Positions 52,479 to 61,773 of a DNA stretch of 64,000 bases are shown here, in pieces; within the stretch, counting starts at the first letter, position 1, and each line of letters starts with the position of its first letter. The notes beneath the pieces are model-generated. The model was not told the DNA's origin and did no database searches. It saw nothing but the letters and a program-made list of their open reading frames with translations. The translations under genes and the position numbers were made by a program. Origin of the DNA: Bacillus sp. MRMR6 (GTDB lineage Bacteria > Bacillota > Bacilli > Bacillales > Cytobacillaceae); NCBI RefSeq assembly GCF_001940785.1, contig NZ_MSLS01000004.1, positions 124,001 to 188,000 of the forward strand, in the 5' to 3' direction.

Positions 52479-54869
52479 ATGGACAGGATGAGCGATGTAT
52501 TAGAAATTAATGTTGATGAATGTTACCGGCGGGCAGAACAAAAGGCTGCTGAATATTTTAGAGAACTTAATATGCAGGTTTTGCAGAAGACCTACGTCCC
52601 TGCTTTAACAGAGGATATACAATTGTGGAAGCATAATCATATTCATCGTCATTCACTATTTCCTTTTGCGCGTAAAAGGAAAAAGCAAGGCCCAAAGGGA
52701 TATCATCATTATATCCGCTGGCTGAATCTAACAGGAAAACTGGATCATTATCTTGATCGAAGCATTTCCTATCTGTTTATGCGCGATTTAGGTAAAGCGC
52801 TGAATTCTACTGAGACAGAGGCAAGAATCCGGAGAGTGGTTGATAGTTTAAAAAACTACCTAATTCAATCCACCTCAGCAGACCCAGAAGACACATCAGA
52901 TACATTCAGCATGGCGGGGCTGTATCGCTGGGCCGAAAAGGAAGCTGTTGAGAGCTCTTTTATCTGGGTAATCAATAAATTAAAACATGTCTCTTCCCAT
53001 ATACCAGAGGGGATGGATGCGGAGCATGCTAAGCGAAAACTAATTAAGCTTATAGCCGGTGTCATTATGCATCAGGTGGAAGAGCTGACTGATGGGACAC
53101 CACAAGAGGAACGGGCTCAGAAGCTGGGGGAAGCCATTAGATTAGGTTATTCCTATGGGTTAACGTACCCCTTTATTGATGATCTCCTAGATGCGAAGAT
53201 TTTAACGGATGATGAGGAAAATCAATATACAAATCTCATACGTACCACTCTAACCACAGGAACAGTGCCGGAATTGGGCGAATGGCCCGGCAGGAATAAG
53301 GAGTTAATCCAATTTATCCATTCAGAATTACGAGAAGCCTTTGAGTATATTAAGAATCATCAAAGACCGGAGAACATGAAGTTGTTTTATGAACAGGCTT
53401 ATGTATTCTTTCATTCTCAAGAAGTGGACCGAATCAAGGATTTATCCAATCCTAACTATACGAATGAAGAACTATATATCCCCATCATTGTAAAATCCTC
53501 TTCTTCCCGATTGATTGTTCGTTCTGTAATAAGTGCACCCGAGGACACGGGTTTTGACAATCGTACATTCGTATATGGTATCTATAATCAACTGGCGGAT
53601 GATTTTGCAGATATGTTTGAGGACATGGAAGAAGGATCGGTTACACCGTATACGTATTATTTAAAATATCATGAAAAGCGTGATGACCTGCTAAACCCAT
53701 TTGAATTATACTGGACAGTCATCAACCATCTAATCCATAACGTATTTCAGTCAGACCGGAAGACATGTGAGGTAATTCTAGACCGGGCAATTAATGGGCT
53801 GAAGCGCTACAAAGAACGGATGGGAACGGAAAAATACAATGAGGTTATCGAGCTATTTGCTTCCGGAGAGCCTGAGTTTAATCGTCTCATTCAAAAAATG
53901 GTAGCGAAAGCAGATGATGTTGATTTCTTTGATAAGTTGCTTCGTGACCATATCATTACCCTTTTAAAAAATGAACGCAAGGAACAGGAAGAGTTTTTAG
54001 ATACGGTTAAATCAGTCCGGAATCAGATCAATACTATGTTAATTATCCCTAAAGCGAAACCCGAAGCATTACTGAATGAGCCGATTATTGACGCTGCAAA
54101 TTACAGCTTAGAAGGTGACGGCAAGCGATTGCGGCCAATTATGACGTGGGTTATGGGTGTAACAGAATATGGGCTGGAGCCTGAAGCGATCGTGCCGCTT
54201 CTAAGGTCGTTGGAATATATGCATACAGCTTCGTTAATTTTCGATGACTTGCCTTCCCAGGATAATGCGTCCATTCGAAGGGGACGTCCAACCCTTCATA
54301 AAGTGTATAACAGTGCTACGGCTGAATTAACTGGTCTATTTCTGACTCAAAAGGCCATTGAAGAACAGGCCTCTCTAAACAAGTTTGATTCGGAGATAGT
54401 GCTTAAGTTAATCCGTTATTCGGCGCAGATGACAGCCGACATGTGTAAGGGACAGGCGATGGACTTGGGTTCAAGGGGGAAACGATCAACAATCGAACAA
54501 TTGAACAGTATGTGCTTTTACAAGACAGGCATGGCCTTTGAAGCTTCCCTGATCATGCCTGCCATTCTCGCAAAAGCAAGTGAATTAGAAATGGGTGCTT
54601 TGAAAAAATTTGCCTACCATGCCGGTATTGCTTTTCAAATTAAAGACGATTTGCTCGATGTAGAAGGAAACCTAGACTTACTGGGAAAAACAATCGGAAA
54701 AGATGCAGAAAATAATCAAACTACCTTTGTTTCCATCTTAGGTTCCATTGGTGCGAAGAAAGCGATGTGGGAACATTTTTGTCTAGCAAGTGAAGCATTG
54801 CAGGAATTACCACGCAGTCATACATTTCTTAAGCATTTATTGAATTATATTATGAATCGCGACCATTAA
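52479..54869 (+). CDS. Two-domain isoprenoid synthase: N-terminal helical domain plus prenyl diphosphate synthase
   Basis: A 796-residue protein. Residues about 505-796 are a trans-prenyl diphosphate synthase: GDGKRLRP (546-553), the first Asp-rich motif DDLPSQDN (589-596), RRGRPTLH, and the second Asp-rich motif KDDLLDVEG (722-730). The N-terminal ~500 residues are all-helical and carry YPFIDDLLDAK (230-240) and NQLADDFADMFED (370-382), which look like class I terpene/prenyl synthase metal motifs. One enzyme could then both make and cyclise or condense a prenyl chain (inference). ATG 52479 is close to GAGGG; ATG 52488 is the alternative. No terpene-pathway neighbours. Confidence 0.82.
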   Translation: MDRMSDVLEINVDECYRRAEQKAAEYFRELNMQVLQKTYVPALTEDIQLWKHNHIHRHSLFPFARKRKKQGPKGYHHYIRWLNLTGKLDHYLDRSISYLFMRDLGKALNSTETEARIRRVVDSLKNYLIQSTSADPEDTSDTFSMAGLYRWAEKEAVESSFIWVINKLKHVSSHIPEGMDAEHAKRKLIKLIAGVIMHQVEELTDGTPQEERAQKLGEAIRLGYSYGLTYPFIDDLLDAKILTDDEENQYTNLIRTTLTTGTVPELGEWPGRNKELIQFIHSELREAFEYIKNHQRPENMKLFYEQAYVFFHSQEVDRIKDLSNPNYTNEELYIPIIVKSSSSRLIVRSVISAPEDTGFDNRTFVYGIYNQLADDFADMFEDMEEGSVTPYTYYLKYHEKRDDLLNPFELYWTVINHLIHNVFQSDRKTCEVILDRAINGLKRYKERMGTEKYNEVIELFASGEPEFNRLIQKMVAKADDVDFFDKLLRDHIITLLKNERKEQEEFLDTVKSVRNQINTMLIIPKAKPEALLNEPIIDAANYSLEGDGKRLRPIMTWVMGVTEYGLEPEAIVPLLRSLEYMHTASLIFDDLPSQDNASIRRGRPTLHKVYNSATAELTGLFLTQKAIEEQASLNKFDSEIVLKLIRYSAQMTADMCKGQAMDLGSRGKRSTIEQLNSMCFYKTGMAFEASLIMPAILAKASELEMGALKKFAYHAGIAFQIKDDLLDVEGNLDLLGKTIGKDAENNQTTFVSILGSIGAKKAMWEHFCLASEALQELPRSHTFLKHLLNYIMNRDH

Positions 54870-54882
54870 TATTCGGTAGAAG

Positions 54883-54910
54883 GGAACAGTGACAGTCACT
54901 GTTCCTTTTT
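54883..54910 (+). terminator. Terminator after the isoprenoid synthase gene
   Basis: GGAACAGTGA and TCACTGTTCC pair around CAG, followed by TTTTTG. Confidence 0.85.
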
Positions 54911-55023
54911 GAACGTCAGGATAATTTCATAAAACTGTAAAATATTGATGACTTTAGTTTCATTGATTATGAGAAAATAAGCATTAAAAGAATGCTTGGA
55001 TGGAGTATATGGAGGAAATATCT

Positions 55024-56622
55024 ATGGAAGCGGTAAGAGAATTACTTGAAACACCACTCGCTCTGTTATTTATTATTTTATTTGTAGGATCGGTACTAGG
55101 GCAAATAAAAATTAAAGGAATTAGTATGGGGACATCAGGTGTGCTTCTAGCTGCGATGGTTTTTGGACACTTTGGCTATCAGGTTCCTTCTATTATCCAG
55201 CAATTTGGTCTTGGTTTATTTATAGTAGCTGTCGGTCTACAGGCAGGACCGCGCTTTTTTAGAATGATGAAATCAAGCGGTATCGTATTTGGCATCATTG
55301 GGTTACTAATTGTACTAGTGGCATCAATTACCACAATAATCGTTTCAAAGCTGTTTCATTTATCTCCTGCTCTCAGTATTGGAATTATGACAGGTGCCCT
55401 TACGAGTACCCCAGGATTAGCAGCTGCACTTCAAGCAACGAATGACCCCATTGCCTCAGTTGGTTATGGAATCGCATATCCATTTGGGGTAGTCGCGGTA
55501 GTCTTGTTCGTCCAACTATTGCCGCGATTGGTAAAAACAAATCTTGAGGAGGACCTGAAGAAGAAGACAGGCCCGGTCCGCAATGAAGCATCTCCAGAAG
55601 TGTTAACCATTGAAGTGACAAATCCAGCGATTAATAAAAAAACACTGAAGGAATTACACTTTACTCAGTTTGAATCGGTAGTAATCAGCCGAGTAATTCG
55701 CGGAGACAGGAATATTATTGCTTTAAATGATACAGTCATTTTGGTCGGAGACCGTTTAGTGGCGGTCGGGCTTCACGAGGATTTGGCCCAGCTTTGTGAG
55801 AGCATCGGTAGAAGGGTTACGACAAATTTTGAAAATGTAGATCACGTAAAGCTGCGCAAGGTTGCTGTGGATTCAGATGAAATGATTGGGAAAACATTGA
55901 AGGAAATCGGATTGAGGAGCAGTTATGGGGCAACGGTCACTCGGATTGAACGGGGTGGCTTTGAGTTTAATCAAGGACCAAAGTGGCGATTAGAGCGCGG
56001 AGATGTTTTGACGATTGTCAGCAGTGAGGATCGTCTAAATAAGGTCGAAAAGCTCTTTAGCAAAAAAAAGTTGACCGTTACGAATATCCATCTTCTTTCT
56101 TTAAGCTTGATCCTTCTAATGGGTATTATTGCAGGGATGATTCCGATTCATCTGCCGGGATTAGGGACGATAACATTGGGGGTTGCCGGCGGACCTTTGC
56201 TCATAGCGTTAATTATCGGGCACTTCGGAAAGCTGGGACCTATCCATGCCCGCTACTATCAGCCTTCTAATCAGGTTATACGCGATATTGGTCTCGTTCT
56301 ATTTCTTGCAGGGGCAGGTACAACCGCAGGTACGGGAATAGTTGATGTGGTCCAACAGGAGGGCTTGCGTCTAGTTATTGGAGGTGCAATCATTACCACT
56401 TTTCCAATCATAGCAGGATACTTCATTGCTAGGAAATTATTCGGATTAAGCATTGTTCACTCACTAGGGGCATTATGTGGAGGAATGACAAGTACTCCAG
56501 GTCTTGGGGCGGCTAATCAATTGATTGACACAGAGGATCCAGCAATTGCCTACGCAGCGGCCTACCCCTTCGCCCTAATATTCGTAGCCATTGCTTCACA
56601 GCTGCTAATCTTCTTTTTATAA
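55024..56622 (+). CDS. AspT/YidE-type transporter with two RCK_C (TrkA-C) domains
   Basis: A 532-residue membrane protein. Helical blocks (about 10-165 and 350-530) each contain the family's repeated GALTSTPGLAAALQATNDP / GGMTSTPGLGAANQLIDTEDP motif. Between them are two RCK_C domains (about 200-270 and 275-350) that usually bind nucleotides or ions. This matches the aspartate:alanine exchanger (AAE) superfamily. ATG 55024 follows GGAGG by eight bases; an earlier in-frame ATG lacks such spacing. Substrate unknown: amino or dicarboxylic acids by family. Confidence 0.88.
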   Translation: MEAVRELLETPLALLFIILFVGSVLGQIKIKGISMGTSGVLLAAMVFGHFGYQVPSIIQQFGLGLFIVAVGLQAGPRFFRMMKSSGIVFGIIGLLIVLVASITTIIVSKLFHLSPALSIGIMTGALTSTPGLAAALQATNDPIASVGYGIAYPFGVVAVVLFVQLLPRLVKTNLEEDLKKKTGPVRNEASPEVLTIEVTNPAINKKTLKELHFTQFESVVISRVIRGDRNIIALNDTVILVGDRLVAVGLHEDLAQLCESIGRRVTTNFENVDHVKLRKVAVDSDEMIGKTLKEIGLRSSYGATVTRIERGGFEFNQGPKWRLERGDVLTIVSSEDRLNKVEKLFSKKKLTVTNIHLLSLSLILLMGIIAGMIPIHLPGLGTITLGVAGGPLLIALIIGHFGKLGPIHARYYQPSNQVIRDIGLVLFLAGAGTTAGTGIVDVVQQEGLRLVIGGAIITTFPIIAGYFIARKLFGLSIVHSLGALCGGMTSTPGLGAANQLIDTEDPAIAYAAAYPFALIFVAIASQLLIFFL

Positions 56623-56649
56623 GGCTGTGTTAATGGTTATTGTTGATTT

Positions 56650-56846
56650 AAGAACCTGTTGATTGGAGCGAAAGGCGCTTGACTCCTCGAAAATGAAAAT
56701 CACATTTTCTTCGTGCGATGTTTCGCTACCGTAGCCTTCCTTGTCCTGCGGGATGTACGAGCTGAGTGAGACCCCGCAGGTGCGAAGCTGTAATAGGCTC
56801 ACGGGCGAGCCCGCGGAAAGCATAGCGCCTGGAGTGCAAATCAACA
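56650..56846. repeat. Bacillus-type interspersed repeat, direct copy
   Basis: About 200 bp from GATTGGAGCGAAAGGCGC to GCGCCTGGAGTGCAAATC. The ends pair (GCGAAAGGCGC with GCGCCTGGAG region), and the centre has GAGACCCCGCAGG and CCCGCGGAAAGC. It fills most of the 300-bp gap and is the opposite-orientation counterpart of 34551-34685. No gene within. Confidence 0.7.
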
Positions 56847-56916
56847 GATACGTCTTTTTATCATTTCAATTCTACAAGGGTAATATAAGTAAGGTGATAT
56901 TCCTCAGAGAAAATGG

Positions 56917-57852
56917 ATGATAAAAATGCTATGTCAATCAAGTGAAGAATTAGAAGCGTTTGTTAAAGAAACGATGGCCTGTACTCAACACGGAAAGGTT
57001 GCAGATTATATTCCTGCACTAGGAAGAGCAAATCCAGATGATTTATCAATAGCCATACAATATCCTGACGGAAAGTGTGTTTCAGCCGGGGAGATTTCAA
57101 AGGAATTCTCGCTTCAAAGTATTTCAAAAGTGATTAGCTTAGCGTTTGTCTTGATGGATAGAGGCCCAAGCTACGTATTTGAACGTGTGGGAATGGAGCC
57201 TACCGGTGACCCGTTTAATTCAATAGCAAAATTAGAGTCGATGCCAGCTAAACCCTTGAATCCGATGATTAACGCAGGTGCTTTGGTCGTAACTCATATG
57301 ATAAAAGGAAATTCTGTGGAAGAAAGATTTCAACGCCTGTTGTCTTTTGTACAAGAATTGGCAGGTGATTCTACCATTGACTATTGTCAGGAAGTAGCAG
57401 AATCAGAGATTGAAACCGCTCATTTAAATCGGGCGTTGTGTTATTTTTTGAAACAGCACGGTATCATCCAGGAGGACGTTGAACAATTACTAGATCTTTA
57501 TACAAAACAATGTGCGATCGAAATGAATTGTTTGGACCTAGCAAGGATCGGTCTCGTGTTTGCTCTTGATGGGGTCGACCCTTTAAGTGGAAAACAAATT
57601 ATGCCTGTTGATATTGCCCGTATTTGCAAAACCTTTATGGTGACTTGTGGGATGTATAATGCGTCAGGGGAATTCGCGATTAAAATCGGCATTCCCGCCA
57701 AGAGTGGTGTATCGGGCGGTATAATGGGGGCTGTTCCAGGCAGATTTGGGATTGGGATTTTTGGCCCTTCCTTAGACGAAAGAGGAAATAGTATTGCAGG
57801 CATAAGACTGTTGGAACTTTTATCAAAGAAGTACAAATTGAGCATGTTTTAA
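56917..57852 (+). CDS. glsA: Glutaminase (GlsA type)
   Basis: Hydrolyses glutamine to glutamate and ammonia, cytoplasmic. It has 311 residues, normal for the serine-dependent glutaminase family. [11 protein letters not shown] holds the catalytic Ser-x-x-Lys; [21 protein letters not shown] and [17 protein letters not shown] are the other conserved blocks. No strong ribosome site precedes ATG 56917; ATG 56926 is possible. It ends in a terminator at 57867. Confidence 0.95.
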   Translation: MIKMLCQSSEELEAFVKETMACTQHGKVADYIPALGRANPDDLSIAIQYPDGKCVSAGEISKEFSLQSISKVISLAFVLMDRGPSYVFERVGMEPTGDPFNSIAKLESMPAKPLNPMINAGALVVTHMIKGNSVEERFQRLLSFVQELAGDSTIDYCQEVAESEIETAHLNRALCYFLKQHGIIQEDVEQLLDLYTKQCAIEMNCLDLARIGLVFALDGVDPLSGKQIMPVDIARICKTFMVTCGMYNASGEFAIKIGIPAKSGVSGGIMGAVPGRFGIGIFGPSLDERGNSIAGIRLLELLSKKYKLSMF

Positions 57853-57866
57853 TCTTATTCAACTAG

Positions 57867-57900
57867 AACCCATTCCAGCAGAATGGGTTATTTCTATTTT
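57867..57900 (+). terminator. Terminator after glutaminase
   Basis: AACCCATTC and GAATGGGTT pair around CAGCA, followed by ATTTCTATTTTT. Confidence 0.8.
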
Positions 57901-57947
57901 TATCAAAAAAGTGGTAAAGTACATAAAAAAGCAGGAAAAGGTGTTTT

Positions 57948-59060
57948 ATGAAAAAAATAATTGTGATTGGCGCAGGAATTCTCGGTGCTTCTACTGCCTA
58001 CCACCTTTGTAAGCAGGATGTTGAGGTGATCTTAGTTGACCGCCAGGATATTGGACAAGCAACGGACGCTGCAGCGGGGATTGTTTGCCCATGGATTTCA
58101 CAGAGGCGGAATAAGGACTGGTATGAACTTGTAAAAGGGGGTGCACGTTATTATCCAGAACTAATTGCCCAATTGGAGGCAGATGGAGAAGCAGAAACGG
58201 GTTACAAACGTGTAGGAGCGATTAGTTTACATACTGATGTGAAAAAACTTGAACAAATGGCTGAACGGGCATTGAAGCGGCGTGAAGATGCACCTGAAAT
58301 CGGGGAAATTCGAGTGTTAACTCCTGTGGAAACGAAAGAGCTTTTTCCACCTTTATCAGAGGAGTTTGGATCGGTTTTTATAGGCGGTGGAGCTAGAGTA
58401 AATGGTAGAGCATTAAGAAAAGCCTTGGTGAACGCGGCTATAAGAAATGGAGTTTCTCTGCTGCACGGCAATGCCTCTTTGCTATTTAATAACAATAAGG
58501 TTTCAGGGATCAAACTTAAGGAAAAATCAATCCTAGCAGATTTGGTCATTGTTACTGCCGGTGCATGGTCTAGAGAAATCATCGAGCCGCTAGGTGTTTC
58601 ATTTAGAGTAACACAGCAGAAGGCACAAATTATTCACCTTGAATTGCCGGGTATGGATACTAGCTCTTGGCCGGTGGTAATGCCGCCAACTTCACAATAT
58701 ATCCTTTCTTTTGAAGCTGGTCGTATTGTGATTGGAGCTACTCATGAAGATGAGGCAGAATTTGATGCTCGTGTGACTGTAGGAGGTCAGTATGAAATAT
58801 TAAGTAAAGCCCTAGCAGTCGCTCCAGGATTAACGAATGGCACCCTTCTGGAAACGAGGGTGGGGTTCCGGCCATACACGCCTGGCTTTCTCCCTGTAAT
58901 AGGTGCCCTTCCTGAATTTGAAGGAATCTTAGTAGCCAACGGGTTAGGTGCATCTGGCTTAACAAGCGGGCCTTACCTTGGTGCGGAGCTCGCCAAGCTT
59001 GCATTAGGTCTTAATTTAGAGCTTGATTTGAGTAGATATCAAGTGGCGGGTTCTGCCTGA
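57948..59060 (+). CDS. FAD-dependent amino-acid oxidoreductase (DAO/DadA family)
   Basis: A 370-residue flavoprotein. The N-terminal VIGAGILGASTAYHL (residues 5-19) is the dinucleotide-binding motif, VILVDR follows, and AAAGIVCPWISQ is the FAD-contact region. The C-terminal RVGFRPYTPGFLPVIGALP stretch with GLGASGLTSGP is typical of D-amino-acid dehydrogenase and glycine oxidase relatives. A GGAAAAGGTG site precedes the ATG. It lies next to glutaminase but in its own unit. Substrate (D-amino acid, sarcosine or other amine) unknown. Confidence 0.88.
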   Translation: MKKIIVIGAGILGASTAYHLCKQDVEVILVDRQDIGQATDAAAGIVCPWISQRRNKDWYELVKGGARYYPELIAQLEADGEAETGYKRVGAISLHTDVKKLEQMAERALKRREDAPEIGEIRVLTPVETKELFPPLSEEFGSVFIGGGARVNGRALRKALVNAAIRNGVSLLHGNASLLFNNNKVSGIKLKEKSILADLVIVTAGAWSREIIEPLGVSFRVTQQKAQIIHLELPGMDTSSWPVVMPPTSQYILSFEAGRIVIGATHEDEAEFDARVTVGGQYEILSKALAVAPGLTNGTLLETRVGFRPYTPGFLPVIGALPEFEGILVANGLGASGLTSGPYLGAELAKLALGLNLELDLSRYQVAGSA

Positions 59061-59227
59061 GCCATTGAAGAATTTTGTTAAAATGATTGAAGTAAACTGA
59101 AAAAGGTGATAGACTATTTTAGTCTAATGTCTTGCAGTCATTAGTTTTAAGCGTCTCTACATATAAAATAGTAATAATTCAATTGTATGGTAAATGGGAG
59201 AAACTATAAAAATAGTCGTCTAACCGT

Positions 59228-59262
59228 GGCCTAACTTCTTTTTTAGAAGTTAGGCCTTTTTC
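59228..59262 (+). terminator. Hairpin with T-run ahead of the DUF2294-like pair
   Basis: GGCCTAACTTCT and AGAAGTTAGGCC form a perfect 12-bp stem around TTTTT, followed by TTTTTC. It is only 30 bp before the next start, so it could end the upstream transcript or attenuate the pair. Confidence 0.8.
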
Positions 59263-59291
59263 AATTTTTTTGACCGAAGGGGGATGATGCA

Positions 59292-59996
59292 GTGATAAAA
59301 ACAACTCAAGAAGATTTGCTGTATCTCAGCAGTAATTTTAGTAAGATGTTAAAACGCGGGTTTGGAAAAGGGCCGGAAACCTGTAATGTAACCAAAAGAG
59401 GCAATCGATTATATGTGCTTATGCGAAACTTTATCACGCCTGCAGAGGAAGTTTTACTTAAAAATGGAGATATTCTTTTGGCAACTAGGTTCCGTATGAG
59501 CGTATTTAATACAATTGTAGAAGAGTTTGTGAAGGAAGCTTCAAAGGTACTAGGCACGGAATATAAGAACTTTTATTATGATTGGAATTATGATACAAAT
59601 AATGGGTTTCTTCTAATAGAGTGTGATCACTCTAAGGACCAATCAAAGATAGATGCGTTCTTTGAGACAGAGATTGTAAGGTTGTTAGTTGATGTTAGTT
59701 CAAGGCTTCATAAAATCCCTAGTTCATCAAGGATTGTTAAATATACACAAAATTATTGCGTTGTTGAATCTAAAGGGGTTTTGTTGGAGGTTGATTATAT
59801 TTTGTATAAAAAAGGATGTTTTGATTTATTACTCCAGCAGTCGAAGGAAATAAAAAGCGGTTATTTGAAGCAGAAGAATCTCTTTGAAAAGCTATTTAAT
59901 CGTGCAATAGACGACATATTTTTGATATTAGATTATGAGAATGATCGAAATTATCTTATTTTTAATTTTAATAAAGTATATATAATGGAAAAGTAA
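59292..59996 (+). CDS. Two-domain DUF2294-like protein 1
   Basis: A 234-residue protein that reads as two diverged DUF2294 modules. The first (about 5-115) has LKRGFGKGPE, MRNFITPAEEVLL and DWNYDTNNGFLLIE, aligning with GRGP, KGILTPAEY and the closing strand of the single-domain protein at 15740. The second (about 125-230) is weaker. The start is GTG 59292 after AAGGGGG. Its neighbour at 60107 has the same layout. Function unknown. Confidence 0.7.
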   Translation: MIKTTQEDLLYLSSNFSKMLKRGFGKGPETCNVTKRGNRLYVLMRNFITPAEEVLLKNGDILLATRFRMSVFNTIVEEFVKEASKVLGTEYKNFYYDWNYDTNNGFLLIECDHSKDQSKIDAFFETEIVRLLVDVSSRLHKIPSSSRIVKYTQNYCVVESKGVLLEVDYILYKKGCFDLLLQQSKEIKSGYLKQKNLFEKLFNRAIDDIFLILDYENDRNYLIFNFNKVYIMEK

Positions 59997-60106
59997 AATA
60001 AAGTAGCATGACTTCTTTTTTTGGACTATTAAAAGAATGGTTTTCGTATATACTAACGGTACTAAGTATGAAGAGGAAACCAATATAGTGGTAAGCAAGG
60101 AGTTCG

Positions 60107-60793
60107 ATGCGGATGGTGGATCAAAACAAGGAAGAGTATCTCAGCAGCTACATTAGTAAATTATTACGGAAAAAGTTTGGTAGAGGACCACAGTCCTGTC
60201 ATACCACCATATGCAGGAATTATATTGTTACCTATATACGAGGGTTTTTAACCCCTATGGAAGATGTCCTCCTGCAGCAAGGACAGAACAAGTATGTTGA
60301 TCATGCAAGGACTGTGATCATCAACCACCTTCTAGATGAAATTAAAGGGGTTATACAAATAACTTTAGAGACTGATGTTGAAGAGTACTATCATGATTGG
60401 AACTTTCCTAATAACTCAGGAATCTTAATGTTTGTGCTTGAAAGAGAAGTTGCACCACCTGTAAATTCTGAAGTTGACCTCCCAAGATTAGGGTCTAGGG
60501 TTGAAAGAATAAGCCATTTGGTTGAAAAGGTTCCAGATAGAATACATACATATCCTATTTCTCCCTCCATCTTCTTGATTGAAAGGGAGGGGATCTTAGT
60601 ACCGATTGAAAAAGCGCTTATTTCCAGAGGTTTTCAACAGGAACTGAAATTTACGAAGGATGAGTTAGAAAAAACGTATTTTCATCGTGAGGGCAGGTTT
60701 GAGGAAATCTTTAATAAACCTGTAAGGGATATCTTTATTGACTGGAATTTTAAAGAAGATAAATCGATGATGGCCTTTATTTTACATAATTAA
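60107..60793 (+). CDS. Two-domain DUF2294-like protein 2
   Basis: A 228-residue paralogue of the preceding gene with better conserved motifs: LLRKKFGRGPQS, IRGFLTPMEDVLL and YHDWNFPNNSGILMFVLE in the first module; RIHTYPISPSIFLIEREGIL and FIDWNFKEDKSMMAFIL in the second. ATG 60107 follows AAGGAG. The 110-bp gap from the first gene contains no clear terminator. Likely a gene duplication of an already fused pair. Confidence 0.72.
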   Translation: MRMVDQNKEEYLSSYISKLLRKKFGRGPQSCHTTICRNYIVTYIRGFLTPMEDVLLQQGQNKYVDHARTVIINHLLDEIKGVIQITLETDVEEYYHDWNFPNNSGILMFVLEREVAPPVNSEVDLPRLGSRVERISHLVEKVPDRIHTYPISPSIFLIEREGILVPIEKALISRGFQQELKFTKDELEKTYFHREGRFEEIFNKPVRDIFIDWNFKEDKSMMAFILHN

Positions 60794-60800
60794 AATGGGT

Positions 60801-60847
60801 AACCCGCTGAGCTAGCTTTGTTCTCCGCGGGTTTTTCCTTGCAGGAC
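60801..60847 (+). terminator. Terminator after the DUF2294-like pair
   Basis: AACCCGC and GCGGGTT pair around a 29-base loop that can pair further (TGAGCTAGC), followed by TTTTCC. Confidence 0.65.
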
Positions 60848-60951
60848 CTTCGGTAATCAAACAGGTTCATCCGGAGTTAGGAAAGAATCATGCCTTAAGA
60901 GTGAGGCTGGTTACGTTTCATAAGTCAGAAATGTGCATATGAAAATTACTC

Positions 60952-60980
60952 TTGGCATACTATTAAATAAATGTTATGAT
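60952..60980 (+). promoter_or_regulatory. Sigma-A-type promoter of the PTS operon
   Basis: TTGGCA and TATGAT are separated by exactly 17 bp. Transcription would begin near 60987, just ahead of the antiterminator element. Confidence 0.7.
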
Positions 60981-61000
60981 AATTTTGATAGAATCATATT

Positions 61001-61030
61001 GATCACATGTTACTGATACGATCAGGCATG
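61001..61030 (+). promoter_or_regulatory. GlcT-type ribonucleic antiterminator (RAT)
   Basis: The stretch with GTTACTGATACGATCAGGCA matches, from memory, the RNA target of GlcT ahead of Bacillus ptsG. It overlaps the left arm of the terminator at 61024, so binding of a PRD antiterminator would keep the terminator from forming. Confidence 0.8.
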
Positions 61031-61085
61031 GTGGTAAAGTAAAGGGCAATTTTGCCCTTTATTGTACCCCCATGCCTTTTTTATT
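61024..61085 (+). terminator. Leader terminator overlapping the RAT
   Basis: AGGCATGGTGGTA pairs with TACCCCCATGCCT, with an inner AAGGGCAA/TTGCCCTT hairpin, followed by TTTTTATTTTTTC. It is the off state of the PTS leader. About 210 bp separate it from the EIIA start; I see no further element there. Confidence 0.85.
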
Positions 61086-61293
61086 TTTTCTAGGCAGGGG
61101 TTGCAGGTAATAAGTAGTGGTACGAGTTAGTAAAATAGTATAAATGAAACTTCTACCAGTGGGAGTTTTCTTCATCCCCACTTATTCTTCCTCGATTCCC
61201 CTAAGTCTTGAAGTGGGGTATTACTGCCCGTTAATGCGGGATAAATGCATGGTCGGGTCCATTCATGATTACGTTTAGTAAAGGAGAAACAAA

Positions 61294-61773
61294 ATGGTAT
61301 TTAATATTTTTAAAAAAGCAAAAGTAGAGATTCTAGCACCAGTTGATGGGCAAATTGTTGCACTTGACGAGGTTCCAGATCCTGTGTTTAGCCAGAGAAT
61401 GATGGGAGAAGGAGTTGCTGTAGTTCCATCGAAAGGAAACATTCATGCTCCAGTTGACGGCACGGTCATTCTAGTTGCAGCAACGAAACACGCAATAGGG
61501 ATTCGGGCTAAGGACGGTACAGAAATTCTAATTCATGTTGGACTAGAGACGGTAGCCTTAAATGGGGAGGGCTTTTCACTAGCTGTAAGTGAGGGAGATC
61601 GGGTTACTGCTGGGCAGGTTTTAATGGGGGTTGATTGGGAATATATTCGTACGCGGGCAAAGAGTGCTGTAACACCAATTGTCATTACGAATAATCAAAA
61701 TAATAAAAAGCAAGTTACCATCACGAAGGAAAAAGATTGCATTCAAGGGAAAACTGTTATTATTACAGCTTGA
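61294..61773 (+). CDS. PTS glucose-type EIIA component
   Basis: Cytoplasmic phosphocarrier, 159 residues, the Crr/EIIA-Glc fold. ILAPVDGQIVALDEVPDPVF opens it. The two active-site histidines are in TKHAIGI and LIHVGLETV, and the EGDRV...GQ turn is typical. It takes phosphate from HPr and passes it to EIIB. A GGAGA site precedes the ATG. It is the first gene behind the GlcT-type leader, with the EIICB permease 300 bp downstream. Confidence 0.92.
   Translation: MVFNIFKKAKVEILAPVDGQIVALDEVPDPVFSQRMMGEGVAVVPSKGNIHAPVDGTVILVAATKHAIGIRAKDGTEILIHVGLETVALNGEGFSLAVSEGDRVTAGQVLMGVDWEYIRTRAKSAVTPIVITNNQNNKKQVTITKEKDCIQGKTVIITA

Noticed and set aside
59228-59262. Riboswitch before the DUF2294-like pair
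   Set aside because: The sequence before the hairpin shows no conserved aptamer that I recognise; a plain terminator explains it.
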